64,000 nucleotides of DNA from Bacteroidota bacterium (GTDB lineage: Bacteria; Bacteroidota; Bacteroidia; Flavobacteriales; Flavobacteriaceae): NCBI GenBank assembly GCA_023446155.1, contig JAEXIT010000012.1, positions 124,001 to 188,000 of the forward strand, given 5' to 3'. A program made the position numbers and the translations under genes. How positions within the stretch are numbered: position 1 is the first letter of the stretch; every line of letters begins with the position of its first letter. This document shows positions 1 to 8,961 of this stretch, one piece after another. The notes beneath the pieces were generated by a model. It was not told where the DNA came from. It made no database searches and saw nothing but the letters and a program-made list of their open reading frames with translations.

Positions 1-1
1 T

Positions 2-1087
2 GATCACTTTATGTTAAAAGAGATTTATGAGCAGCCTAGTGTGATTAAAGATACCTATAGAGGGCGTCTATTGGCAAATAAAGGAATTATCCAGATGGCC
101 GGTGTTGAGGATAATATTGAAAAATTCCTGAATGCTAACAGAATTCTGATTGTAGCTTGTGGAACCTCATGGCATGCTGGTCTTGTCGCGGAATATGTAT
201 TGGAAGAGTTTGCGCGAATCCCGGTAGAAGTGGAATATGCTTCGGAATTCCGTTACCGCAATCCAATCATCTATCCGAACGATGTGGTAATTGCAATTTC
301 GCAGTCGGGTGAAACAGCCGATACCTTAGCGGCAATTAAATTGGCTAAAGAAAAAGGAGCTTTTGTTTTTGGAGTGTGTAATGTGGTAGGATCTTCTATT
401 TCGCGTGAAACACATGCCGGAGCGTATACGCATGCCGGACCGGAAATCGGAGTGGCTTCTACAAAAGCTTTTACAACGCAGATTACAATCTTGACGTTAA
501 TCGCGTTGCGTTTGGCTAAAGCGAAAGGAACAATGAGTAATTCCGATTACCAACGTTATTTGTTGGAGTTGGAGTTGATTCCTGAAAAAGTGGAAGAGGC
601 TTTGACAACAAATGAGATAGCAAAAACAATTGCCGAAATCTATAAAGATGCGCCAAACTGTTTGTATCTGGGAAGAGGATATAATTTCCCGGTAGCACTG
701 GAAGGAGCGTTAAAATTGAAAGAGATCTCGTATATCCATGCAGAAGGATATCCGGCTGCTGAAATGAAACACGGGCCTATCGCGCTTATCGACGAGCAGA
801 TGCCGGTGGTGGTTATTGCGCCAAAACAAAATCATTATGATAAAGTGGTGAGTAATATCCAGGAAATCAAAGCGCGTAGTGGGAAAATCATTGCCGTGGT
901 AACGAAAGGAGATACACAGGTGAAGGAACTGGCCGATCATGTTATCGAAGTTCCGGATACTGCCGAGGCATTAACGCCGCTATTGGCTACAATTCCATTG
1001 CAGTTGCTGTCATATCATATCGCAGTATTGCGTAATTGTAATGTCGACCAGCCAAGGAACCTGGCAAAATCAGTTACGGTAGAGTAA
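2..1087 (+). CDS. glmS: Glutamine-fructose-6-phosphate aminotransferase, C-terminal part (5' truncated)
   Basis: The reading frame is already open at the window edge (codons for D-H-F precede the first in-frame ATG at 11), so this is the 3' portion of a longer gene. The visible 361 residues hold the two SIS sugar-isomerase domains of GlmS: the CGTSWHAG and SQSGETADT phosphosugar-binding stretches, then the second SIS with LGRGYNFPVALEGALKLKE, and the characteristic ending PRNLAKSVTVE. GlmS makes glucosamine-6-phosphate from fructose-6-phosphate and glutamine, the first step to UDP-GlcNAc for the cell wall and LPS. The N-terminal glutaminase domain (about 240 residues) must lie upstream of the window. 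A hairpin terminator follows directly. Identification is secure; only the start is missing. Confidence 0.97.
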   Translation, partial: DHFMLKEIYEQPSVIKDTYRGRLLANKGIIQMAGVEDNIEKFLNANRILIVACGTSWHAGLVAEYVLEEFARIPVEVEYASEFRYRNPIIYPNDVVIAISQSGETADTLAAIKLAKEKGAFVFGVCNVVGSSISRETHAGAYTHAGPEIGVASTKAFTTQITILTLIALRLAKAKGTMSNSDYQRYLLELELIPEKVEEALTTNEIAKTIAEIYKDAPNCLYLGRGYNFPVALEGALKLKEISYIHAEGYPAAEMKHGPIALIDEQMPVVVIAPKQNHYDKVVSNIQEIKARSGKIIAVVTKGDTQVKELADHVIEVPDTAEALTPLLATIPLQLLSYHIAVLRNCNVDQPRNLAKSVTVE

Positions 1088-1093
1088 AATAGT

Positions 1094-1123
1094 AAAGCGG
1101 ATTTTTCGGAATTCGCTTTTTTA
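1094..1123 (+). terminator. Rho-independent terminator after glmS
   Basis: A 10-bp stem with one G-U pair (AAAGCGGATT at 1094-1103 against AATTCGCTTT at 1110-1119) is followed by a T-run. It separates glmS from the atpDC operon. Confidence 0.75.
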
Positions 1124-1169
1124 TTATAAAAATTCAAAAATTAAATTGCGTAATTAGCATATAAAAAAC

Positions 1170-1177
1170 TATCTTTG
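1170..1177 (+). promoter_or_regulatory. Bacteroidota-type promoter of atpDC
   Basis: TATCTTTG fits the TAnnTTTG -7 element of Bacteroidota sigma factors. A TTG at 1146-1148 lies about 21 bases upstream, acceptable for a -33 element. The leader to atpD is about 55 bases, A-rich and without a purine-rich Shine-Dalgarno. Confidence 0.7.
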
Positions 1178-1238
1178 CGCTCTGAAAAAAGAGGTTTTTT
1201 CAAGAAACGTAAATAGCTGTTTAATAAATACATAAGCA

Positions 1239-2750
1239 ATGTCTAAAGGAATAGGAAAAGTTGCACAGATTATCGGACCTGTGGTTGACGTAGTATTCAA
1301 CACACAAAATGCCGAACTTCCAAAGATTTATGATTCATTAGAAATCACTAAAAATGATGGTTCAAAATTAGTACTTGAAGTACAGTCTCACATCGGTGAA
1401 GATACTGTTCGTACTATCTCCATGGATTCTACCGATGGATTAAGCAGAGGTCAAGAAGTTGTTGCTTCTGGAGCTCCAATCCAAATGCCAATTGGAAAAG
1501 ATATTTATGGACGTTTATTTAACGTAATCGGAGACGCTATTGACGGTCTTGGAGATTTGCCAAAAGAAGGTGAAAACGGATTACCGATCCACCGTCAGGC
1601 GCCAAAATTTGAAGATTTATCAACGTCATCAGAAGTTTTATTTACCGGAATCAAAGTAATCGATTTGATCGAGCCTTATGCAAAAGGAGGAAAAATTGGT
1701 TTGTTTGGTGGTGCCGGTGTTGGTAAAACCGTATTGATCCAGGAGTTGATTAACAATATTGCAAAAGGTCACGGTGGTCTTTCTGTATTCGCTGGAGTAG
1801 GAGAAAGAACACGTGAAGGAAATGACTTACTTCGTGAGATGTTGGAGTCAGGAATTATTAAATATGGTGACGATTTCATGCACTCTATGGAAAATGGAGG
1901 ATGGGATTTATCCAAAGTAGACAAACCGGGTATGAGAGAGTCTAAAGCGACTTTCGTTTTCGGTCAGATGAACGAGCCACCAGGAGCACGTGCACGTGTA
2001 GCTTTATCAGGTCTTTCTATCGCTGAATATTTCCGTGATGGTGCTGGTGAAGGTCAGGGGAAAGACGTATTATTCTTCGTAGATAATATCTTCCGTTTTA
2101 CACAAGCAGGTTCTGAGGTGTCTGCACTTTTAGGGCGTATGCCATCTGCAGTAGGTTACCAACCAACATTGGCTACCGAAATGGGTGCGATGCAAGAGCG
2201 TATTACATCTACTAAAAATGGTTCCATTACATCAGTACAGGCGGTTTACGTACCTGCGGATGACTTAACGGATCCGGCACCGGCTACAACCTTTGCCCAC
2301 TTAGATGCAACTACTGTATTGTCTCGTAAAATTGCGGAGTTAGGTATCTATCCTGCAGTAGATCCATTGGATTCTACTTCTCGAATCCTTACACCACAAA
2401 TCTTAGGAAATGATCACTATAACTGTGCGCAACGAGTAAAAGAGATCCTACAGAAATACAAACAATTACAGGATATCATCGCAATCTTAGGTATGGAAGA
2501 GTTATCAGAAGAAGATAAATTAGCCGTATCAAGAGCACGTCGTGTACAACGTTTCTTGTCACAACCTTTCCACGTGGCAGAACAGTTTACAGGTATCCCA
2601 GGTGTATTGGTAGATATTAAAGATACAATCAAAGGTTTCAACATGATTATTGATGGTGAATTAGATCACCTGCCAGAAGCTGCATTCAACTTGAAAGGTA
2701 CTATCGAAGAAGCGATCGAAGCCGGACAAAAAATGTTGGCAGAAGCATAA
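1239..2750 (+). CDS. atpD: ATP synthase F1 subunit beta
   Basis: This is the catalytic beta subunit of the F-type ATP synthase, which makes ATP at the cytoplasmic membrane. The Walker A loop GGAGVGKT occupies residues 157-164, followed by GVGERTREGNDL and the ALLGRMPSAVGYQPTLATEM region around the catalytic interface. At 503 residues it has full family length. The ATG at 1239 begins MSKGIGKVAQIIGPVVDV, the usual N-terminal beta barrel. atpC follows 48 bases later and the pair forms its own operon, separate from the other atp genes, as is usual in Flavobacteriia. Confidence 0.99.
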   Translation: MSKGIGKVAQIIGPVVDVVFNTQNAELPKIYDSLEITKNDGSKLVLEVQSHIGEDTVRTISMDSTDGLSRGQEVVASGAPIQMPIGKDIYGRLFNVIGDAIDGLGDLPKEGENGLPIHRQAPKFEDLSTSSEVLFTGIKVIDLIEPYAKGGKIGLFGGAGVGKTVLIQELINNIAKGHGGLSVFAGVGERTREGNDLLREMLESGIIKYGDDFMHSMENGGWDLSKVDKPGMRESKATFVFGQMNEPPGARARVALSGLSIAEYFRDGAGEGQGKDVLFFVDNIFRFTQAGSEVSALLGRMPSAVGYQPTLATEMGAMQERITSTKNGSITSVQAVYVPADDLTDPAPATTFAHLDATTVLSRKIAELGIYPAVDPLDSTSRILTPQILGNDHYNCAQRVKEILQKYKQLQDIIAILGMEELSEEDKLAVSRARRVQRFLSQPFHVAEQFTGIPGVLVDIKDTIKGFNMIIDGELDHLPEAAFNLKGTIEEAIEAGQKMLAEA

Positions 2751-2798
2751 TTCGTTCAATTGAAAAGCTCAATTGCGTAATATCAATTAATAAAAAAT

Positions 2799-3080
2799 AT
2801 GATTGTAGAAATAGTTTCACCGGAAGCCACTTTATTCAAAGGAGAAGTTACTTCGGTAGCCGTTCCGGGTGTAAATGGTGAGTTTCAGATGTTGAATAAC
2901 CACGCGCCAATCGTTTCTTTATTAGGTAAAGGAAATGTGAAAATCGTTGGCCCTGGAGTGAAGATCGCAAAAGAATTTGCATCCAAATTCAACAAAGTTA
3001 ACGAGCAAACCTACTGGTTGCCGATTAATTCCGGAACAGTAGAAATGAATGATAATAAAATTATTGTTTTAGCAGACTAA
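2799..3080 (+). CDS. atpC: ATP synthase F1 subunit epsilon, short form
   Basis: This is the epsilon subunit of the rotor stalk. Its 93 residues cover only the N-terminal beta-sandwich (MIVEIVSPEATLFKGEV, VPGVNGEFQMLNNHAP). The C-terminal two-helix domain that gives epsilon its inhibitory role in enterobacteria and bacilli, where the protein is about 130-140 residues, is absent. The stop is followed by a good terminator, so this is not a frameshift artefact visible here. Short epsilon subunits are common in Bacteroidota. It is co-transcribed with atpD. Confidence 0.97.
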   Translation: MIVEIVSPEATLFKGEVTSVAVPGVNGEFQMLNNHAPIVSLLGKGNVKIVGPGVKIAKEFASKFNKVNEQTYWLPINSGTVEMNDNKIIVLAD

Positions 3081-3100
3081 TACAATGATAGCCATAAAGA

Positions 3101-3130
3101 AAAGCCCCACTTGTAAAAGTGGGGCTTTTT
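3101..3130 (+). terminator. Terminator after atpDC
   Basis: A perfect 10-bp stem (AAAGCCCCAC 3101-3110 with GTGGGGCTTT 3119-3128) has an 8-base loop and a following T-rich stretch. Confidence 0.9.
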
Positions 3131-3135
3131 ATTTT

Positions 3136-3196
3136 TACACCTGACAGGTTTTTAAGGGTGGTACACCTGACAGGTTTTCGAAACCTGTCAGGTGTA
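3136..3196. repeat. Intergenic ACCTGACAGGTTT repeat with inverted copy
   Basis: TACACCTGACAGGTTT occurs at 3136-3151 as a direct copy and at 3162-3177. The second copy pairs perfectly over 16 bp with 3181-3196 around a 3-base loop. The hairpin lies just past the stop of the minus-strand protease gene at 3203 and could terminate it. A related stem (CAAAACCTGTCGG) is at 9584-9618, so this looks like a dispersed terminator-like family. Confidence 0.8.
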
Positions 3197-3202
3197 ATTG
3201 TA

Positions 3203-6200
3203 TTATCGGATTACAATTTTCTGTGTTTCCTGACGATCACCATTTTTAACGGTTACCAGATAAATACCCGATTGTGTATTTGCTAGCTGAATCGATTCGT
3301 TGAAAATAGTTGTTGTTTGGAAATTGCGATTGTAAATACGACGTCCGCTGATGTCGAAAACGGTGATTTCGGTTGTATTCGAAGCATCCGGTGTAAACTG
3401 AACATGGAACGAACCGTTATTTGGATTCGGGTAGATCATAAAATTGTTCAGTTTGGTCTCGGTTAAGCCTAAAGCCTCGGTAACTGTACAAATATTCAAG
3501 CTCCAGCTGTTTAAAACACCACCGTCCTGATTGTAGGCATCCGAAATTCGTAACGTCCAGTTTCCGGTCGAAGTCTGACCGTTAAAAGCGGATAACGCCT
3601 GAATCGGTTGAACGGTTCCGGAAATCCCCGGAGTTGTGCCACAAACCACAGGAACGCCACTGTCGGAGAAGGTGGCAACAATATTCTGAATATCATCACT
3701 TGTGCACGGTTGTGCAAATAATTGTACCTGTGTTCCGGATGGACTGATTAAAATTCCCGTTATATCGTTAATCCAGGTATGGGTAACATTCATGGTAATG
3801 CTTACGCTTGAAATAACGCCTCCTGATGGAATATTTAATATCGAGTTAATCGTTGGGGTTCCCGATGCGGAGATCGTGATAGGGACGTTCGCAGAGGCGC
3901 TGGAAGCGCAGCTGATTTGTCCGGTTGTGAATTTAAACGGACTGCCATAGGTTCCGATACAAGCGGCATTCTTAGGTTGAACGCGCCAGAAATAGCTGGT
4001 GGCTTGTGATAATCCGGAAACGGTATAGCTGTTTGTCGCCGATGAACCGGAACTGATAATGTTGGTGAAAGCGTTGTCGGTAGCCACTTGTACATCATAA
4101 GCATTGGCATTGCTGTTGGCAACCCAGCTTAAAGTTATGGAGGTATTCTGACCTACGGCAAGATCAGCCGGTGTGGTTAACGATGTAGTTCCGAAGTTGG
4201 AGTTCAATAAATCCAAATAGTAATTCGCATTCTTTGTTGTCGAACCGGAAGTTGCGGCAACGCTTACGGTATATAAACCCGGTGTGGCGGCATTAGTATT
4301 GCTCACAGTCATCGTTACGGTGCCGTTTGCGCTAATGCTTGTTGGTGAAAAAGTAACCGTAGTGCCGGCCGGATTCCCGGTAGCGCTAAAAGTTGTCGTT
4401 CCGGAAAAACCGTTGTGTGCTTTATAATCGATTGTATACGAGATACTCGATCCGGTACAGATGGATTTATTTTGTTCGCCGGCTACGCCATTAAAGGCGG
4501 ATGCAAATGTAGCTGCCGGAGCCGAAATGGTGAAATTGGCATTCGAAACATCGTAAAAGATGTTGTCGTAACCGCGTACCATAATTCGGTTTTGTGCTCC
4601 CGGTGTATTCGGAATGGTTACCACTTCCGAACCATCGTTTGGAACTTTGCTGGCTAATAAAGTGTCAAACGAAGTACCGCCGTTAGTCGATAGGTAAATG
4701 TCTACATATTGTGCGTTAACGCCGTTGGCTGTTGTTCCGGCTACGTCCCAGGTTACGTTCTGATTGGTGCCGGCTTGCCAGGTTACATTGGTGTTTGGAA
4801 TCGATACCAGAAATGGTCCGGCTGTTCCGCTAACCGTTACTTTCATCAGGTCGGAAGCGGTTTGTCCGCCGCCGGCTTTGTTGTCTCTTGTGGTTAACGA
4901 AAAGTTTAATGTTCGGGTTACCGATGGGCATACTTCCCAGGTATTGGCGGTATTACCGGCTAAAACCGTTGCCAGTGCCGGCATGTAGCGGGTAGGCGAT
5001 GTGGTGCCAGGAAGGGTGCGGAACATCGGACCGTTTACGCGGGTGGCTGCTGGTGCTGCGGCCGAATTCGGGTTTTGCGGATCGTTCTGCTCCCAAGTGT
5101 AAGTTAAGGCATCACCATCGGGATCGGTTCCCGTTCCGGTTAGGATAAAAGCGGTCGATTTAGGAATAACATAATCTCTTCCGGCATCGGCTGTTGGTGG
5201 GTTGTTTGTGATAGCAGTAATCTGAGCGCAACTGGAGCTAACTCCCGATTTTACGTTCGCCAGAATATCGCGAATATTTACATAAGTAAAATAGTCGTCA
5301 CTGTTGTTTTGTACATTGGCGGGGCAAATCCCTGCGTAGCCCATAATGGATGAGCCGGAACCGGGTTCTACTTCGGTTTGTCCGCTTCCGGAACGACAGT
5401 TGGAGCTACTCTGAGTATGGTAGCCGCCAAATTGATGTCCCATTTCGTGTGCTACATAATCAATGTCGAAAGCGTCACCGGTAGGATTGGATCTTCCGGT
5501 CATCCCGGTACCTTTGTGAAAACCGCCGTTTGGATTGCTGTTGGTACTGCATACACACCCGATACAGCCGGCATTTCCGCCACCAGAGGTGTTAAAGTTG
5601 TGTCCGATATCATAGTTGGCAAATCCAATTGCAGCATCGATGGTAATACCGGTGCGAACGTTGTATTCGCCACTCCACGGATCGGTTGTTGTACTGCCAA
5701 AATAAATCAATAGGTCGTTATTTGCTACAAATACCATAGTGATCGAAAGGTCTCTTTCGTAAACACCGTTTACACGAGTCATGGTAATTGCCATTTGCGC
5801 CTGAATATTGGCTCGCTTCTGAGCATCGGTTCCGGTTCCGGCAAAAAGATTACCGTATTCGGCGGTACAAGATTGTGCCAATCGGTAGGTTCTCAGTTTT
5901 TTATCGTCGGTATTTAAAGCGGTTTCAGGAGTCCCTGCTCGGTCTTCGGCTAACGATGGTAATTTGATGTTATCATCGGTCAGACAGGAAAAGTCTGAAA
6001 AAGGCTGGTGTAAGGACGCTTTGTTGTAAACGATATAATTTTGACGGTCTTCGGTATACGGGTCGATAAAAACCGAGCTTTCGCCACTGGATAAGGTCAT
6101 GCTGTGTAGTCCGAGTTGCGTAACCGAAAAACGAGCGACTGCTGTTGGGTTTTCTACACCTTGAGCGGCGTATGATTTGATCATTGGATATTTGGCTGCT

Positions 6201-6511
6201 AAAGCCGGTTCCATGATCGGGGTTTCCATTACCCGGAAGTGCTCGAGTTGTCCTTGAGCGTTGGGGAGTTCGATAATCAGATTGGATTTGCCTTCAAACT
6301 GACCACGCATAGGGGCGTTCGACAGGCTGTTTTTTAAAGTGCTTACATCTAGTGCGAAGAGGTTGTAATTCCTGGGAAAGGAACTTCGGTTCACTTTCTT
6401 TTGTGCGGTAATGCTGCTTTCATCAATCGGTTTCCAAAGTCGTTGCGTTTGAGCAAATCCTGAGGAGAATGAAAAAAGTAACAATACAGCTAGTTGTAAT
6501 TGTTTTTTCAT
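3203..6511 (-). CDS. T9SS-exported zinc metalloprotease with proprotein-convertase P domain
   Basis: This is a predicted secreted metalloprotease of 1102 residues. A signal peptide (MKKQLQLAVLLLFSFSSGFAQ) precedes a pro-region and a reprolysin-like catalytic domain with HEMGHQFGGYH at residues 355-365, the full HExxHxxGxxH zinc site. Ig/PKD-like and fibronectin-like segments follow (NPPTADAGRDYVI near 430). A P domain lies at about 863-1010 (TWINDITGILISPSGTQVQL, GNWTLRISDAYNQDGG), and a type A T9SS sorting domain closes the protein at about 1024-1102 (MIYPNPNNGSFHVQF, SGIYLVTVKNG). Family knowledge says such proteins cross the outer membrane through the PorSS/T9SS and lose the tail. The substrate is not known. 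It is transcribed alone. Confidence 0.93.
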   Translation of the reverse strand: MKKQLQLAVLLLFSFSSGFAQTQRLWKPIDESSITAQKKVNRSSFPRNYNLFALDVSTLKNSLSNAPMRGQFEGKSNLIIELPNAQGQLEHFRVMETPIMEPALAAKYPMIKSYAAQGVENPTAVARFSVTQLGLHSMTLSSGESSVFIDPYTEDRQNYIVYNKASLHQPFSDFSCLTDDNIKLPSLAEDRAGTPETALNTDDKKLRTYRLAQSCTAEYGNLFAGTGTDAQKRANIQAQMAITMTRVNGVYERDLSITMVFVANNDLLIYFGSTTTDPWSGEYNVRTGITIDAAIGFANYDIGHNFNTSGGGNAGCIGCVCSTNSNPNGGFHKGTGMTGRSNPTGDAFDIDYVAHEMGHQFGGYHTQSSSNCRSGSGQTEVEPGSGSSIMGYAGICPANVQNNSDDYFTYVNIRDILANVKSGVSSSCAQITAITNNPPTADAGRDYVIPKSTAFILTGTGTDPDGDALTYTWEQNDPQNPNSAAAPAATRVNGPMFRTLPGTTSPTRYMPALATVLAGNTANTWEVCPSVTRTLNFSLTTRDNKAGGGQTASDLMKVTVSGTAGPFLVSIPNTNVTWQAGTNQNVTWDVAGTTANGVNAQYVDIYLSTNGGTSFDTLLASKVPNDGSEVVTIPNTPGAQNRIMVRGYDNIFYDVSNANFTISAPAATFASAFNGVAGEQNKSICTGSSISYTIDYKAHNGFSGTTTFSATGNPAGTTVTFSPTSISANGTVTMTVSNTNAATPGLYTVSVAATSGSTTKNANYYLDLLNSNFGTTSLTTPADLAVGQNTSITLSWVANSNANAYDVQVATDNAFTNIISSGSSATNSYTVSGLSQATSYFWRVQPKNAACIGTYGSPFKFTTGQISCASSASANVPITISASGTPTINSILNIPSGGVISSVSITMNVTHTWINDITGILISPSGTQVQLFAQPCTSDDIQNIVATFSDSGVPVVCGTTPGISGTVQPIQALSAFNGQTSTGNWTLRISDAYNQDGGVLNSWSLNICTVTEALGLTETKLNNFMIYPNPNNGSFHVQFTPDASNTTEITVFDISGRRIYNRNFQTTTIFNESIQLANTQSGIYLVTVKNGDRQETQKIVIR

Positions 6512-6649
6512 TTTGGTTTGGGTTAAATGTTAAATATTTGATAAAAATAATAAAATTTATTATGTTTTTTGTTTTTAATTTTAAAATGAGCGGTTTTGTT
6601 AGTCGGGGATTCTGAGTGTTATGATAGGCTGGGAACGAAAAAAGATACT

Positions 6650-6657
6650 TACTTTTG
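6650..6657 (+). promoter_or_regulatory. Promoter abutting bioF start
   Basis: TACTTTTG matches TAnnTTTG and ends only five bases before the ATG at 6663. The transcript would therefore start at or almost at the start codon, which argues for ATG 6663 over the in-frame ATG at 6621. Confidence 0.6.
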
Positions 6658-6662
6658 CGGGT

Positions 6663-7805
6663 ATGAAACGCTTTCCTGTATCATTATCGACGAAATTACA
6701 ATCCCGAACTGCGGCGAATGCCTTGCGACAGTTGCCGGATTGGAAAGAGGGGGTCGATTTTTCATCGAACGATTATTTGGGCTTTGCCCGGTCCGAATCG
6801 ATTTCTCAAAAAGCAACGGCTTTGTTAGCACAATCGTGTCATTTGTATAACGGTGCTACGGGCTCGCGGTTATTGTCCGGGAATCATGTGCTTTATTCGG
6901 AAACCGAAACCCGAATTGCTGCTTTTCACCAATCGGAAAGTGCGTTGATTTTTAATTCGGGCTACGATGCCAATCTGGGCTTTTTTAGTAGTGTACCGCA
7001 ACGGAATGATGTGGTGTTGTTCGATGAGTTAAGTCATGCGTCTATTCGCGACGGAATCCGATTGTCGAATGCACGGTCGTATAAATTTCTACATAATGAC
7101 TTGGAAGATCTCGAACGACAGATCAAACGTTTTCAAAACGATCAGGGTGTAGTTTATATCGTGACGGAAACGGTTTTTTCCATGGATGGCGATTCGCCCG
7201 ATCTGGAACAAATGGCAGTGCTTTCGGAACGATATGGGTGTTTTTTGGTAGTCGATGAAGCACATGCGTTAGGTGTTTTTGGAGATAGAGGGGAAGGGTT
7301 GATCGATGCATTAGCGCTTCGTGAGGTTGTTTTTGCCCGGATTATGACCTATGGGAAAGGATTGGGATGTCATGGCGCTGCGGTGTTGGGGAATGCTAAG
7401 TTAAAAGAGTATCTGGTCAATTTTGCCCGAAGTTTTATTTATACAACGGGTTTGCCGCCACATGCGATAGCGACAATTCACGCGGGATATATGGCTTTGG
7501 AAATGGAAGCTGAAGCACGGATCCGGTTAAAAGAAAATATTGTTCATTTCAATCGGGAAAAGAACTTGCTGGGATTAAAACCGTTGTTTATCCGAAGTAA
7601 ATCAGCGATACAATCGGCGGTGATTCCGGGAAATGAAAAAGTAAAAAATATCGCCCGTCAGTTGGAACAATCCGGATTTGATGTGCGACCTATTATGGCA
7701 CCCACGGTTCCGGAAGGACAGGAGCGATTGCGTTTTTGTTTGCATAGTTATAATACAACAACTGAAATATCGGAAGTGTTATGCCTTTTAAATCGGTTGT
7801 TGTAA
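6663..7805 (+). CDS. bioF: 8-amino-7-oxononanoate synthase (KAPA synthase)
   Basis: This is a PLP-dependent alpha-oxoamine synthase that joins pimeloyl-ACP/CoA and alanine in the first step of biotin ring assembly. Visible family marks are SSNDYLGFA near the N-terminus, GATGSRLLSGN, the VVDEAHALGVFG aspartate region and the PLP lysine in TYGKGLGCHG (K232). Length is 380 residues from ATG 6663. An in-frame ATG at 6621 would add 14 residues, but it lies upstream of the predicted promoter. bioD, bioA and a ketosynthase follow on the same strand and bioB on the other, which supports biotin rather than serine palmitoyltransferase or 2-amino-3-ketobutyrate ligase activity. Confidence 0.92.
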   Translation: MKRFPVSLSTKLQSRTAANALRQLPDWKEGVDFSSNDYLGFARSESISQKATALLAQSCHLYNGATGSRLLSGNHVLYSETETRIAAFHQSESALIFNSGYDANLGFFSSVPQRNDVVLFDELSHASIRDGIRLSNARSYKFLHNDLEDLERQIKRFQNDQGVVYIVTETVFSMDGDSPDLEQMAVLSERYGCFLVVDEAHALGVFGDRGEGLIDALALREVVFARIMTYGKGLGCHGAAVLGNAKLKEYLVNFARSFIYTTGLPPHAIATIHAGYMALEMEAEARIRLKENIVHFNREKNLLGLKPLFIRSKSAIQSAVIPGNEKVKNIARQLEQSGFDVRPIMAPTVPEGQERLRFCLHSYNTTTEISEVLCLLNRLL

Positions 7806-7886
7806 AATGAGAAGTGATTTGAATTTGTTAAGTAGCTGTTTTTAAAGTTGTAATATTTTTATATTTATAGAAATCGTAAACTAAAA

Positions 7887-8756
7887 ATGGGGAATATAGC
7901 TACAACAATAGAACAGCAAATTGCAAAACTTAAAGAAAGAGGTATGGTTCTGGATTTACCTTCTGAAAAGATTAAAGAAGTTTTACTGGATATTGGTTAC
8001 TATAGACTGGGTTTTTATTGGAATCCTTTTGAAGTCGATGAAGTGCATAATTTTAAAGAAAGAACACGATTTTGAACCATTTTAAAGTTATACTATATGG
8101 ATGTCGATTTACGACATTTGTTAATAAAATTTATCAATAGGATTGAATTAAGTTTCCGGACAAAAATAATTTATTATGTATCGAATATCAATAGAGTGAG
8201 TCCTACTTGGTTTGTAGATACGAAAGTGATGGATGCTACTTTTATTAAGAACTTTGATTTGTATTATAATGATGAGTTTAAAAAGAATAATGTTATTGCC
8301 AAGCATCATAAAAGATATATAAACGACAAATATGCTCCGGCATGGAAAACATTGGAGTATTTTACATTTGGGACCAATTTAAAGATTTATAAATCGTTAC
8401 TGGATTCCGGAACAAAAGAGCGGATTTCCAAAATTTTTAATGTCAATGACGTTAAAAAATTTATTCAAATCATGGAAGTTGTGGTGTTTGTAAGGAATTA
8501 CTGTGCGCATAGCGGAGTCGTTTTTGATTTGAGAAATACTTATGGTATACCAAAGCTTCCGTTTTATAGTTTTAATAATAATGACAGGCATTGTCTGGAT
8601 TCGTGTGTAAAAGTGATTGCTTTTATACTAGAACAAATTTCCTCTAATAGAGCAGATGATTTAAGAAAAAGTGTGAATGAACTTTTTAAAGATTACTCCG
8701 AAAAAGATGAGGAGATAAAAGGCGTTATTTTAAATAAAATAAACTATAGCTTGTAA
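7887..8756 (+). pseudogene. Abi family (Abi_2/AbiD-F like) gene interrupted by an in-frame TGA
   Basis: Two reading segments (7887-8075 and 8097-8756) are in the same frame and are separated only by a TGA at 8073-8075, codon 63. Reading through it gives one protein of about 290 residues with the Abi_2 pattern: LDIGYYRLGFYWNPF, LKLYYMDVDLRHLLIKFINRIELSFRTKI around the break, and VRNYCAHSGVVFD near the C-terminus. Abi_2 proteins are linked to abortive phage infection and are often associated with HEPN-like RNases; the R-N-x-x-x-H signature is present here. Possible outcomes are a recent nonsense mutation, read-through, or reinitiation at ATG 8097. The gene is AT-rich and sits inside the biotin cluster, suggesting insertion. 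Confidence 0.8.
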
Positions 8757-8804
8757 AGATTGCTTTTTAAAAAGGAATTATTTCTTCGAGAGAAAAGAAT
8801 GTTG

Positions 8805-8812
8805 TATCTTTG
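8805..8812 (+). promoter_or_regulatory. Promoter-like TATCTTTG upstream of a short transcribed unit
   Basis: TATCTTTG fits the TAnnTTTG -7 element. No clear -33 TTG is seen. It lies 59 bases before a strong terminator and 150 bases before bioD. Confidence 0.45.
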
Positions 8813-8817
8813 CATAA

Positions 8818-8899
8818 GTGTCCCGTTATTCAGAAATGCTTTAACGCTGCACTCTAAAAAAAGAAATTATAACCTCAGACTTGCTCTGAGGTTTTTTTA
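8818..8899 (+). ncRNA. Candidate small RNA or attenuated leader upstream of bioD
   Basis: The stretch between the TATCTTTG box at 8805-8812 and the terminator at 8871-8899 would give an RNA of roughly 80 nt ending in a hairpin. No protein start with a credible frame is visible in it. It could be a free small RNA, an attenuator leader for bioD, or the decayed remains of a gene. I recognise no known RNA family. Confidence 0.3.
8871..8899 (+). terminator. Strong hairpin terminator 60 bases before bioD
   Basis: A perfect 9-bp stem (AACCTCAGA 8871-8879 with TCTGAGGTT 8885-8893) has a 5-base loop and a seven-T run. It ends the Abi-side transcript or acts as an attenuator in front of bioD. Confidence 0.85.
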
Positions 8900-8961
8900 T
8901 TTTAGAGATAAAAAAGAACTGTTTAGAGCTATAGAAATATCGAGATGATAAATAAAAAAAT

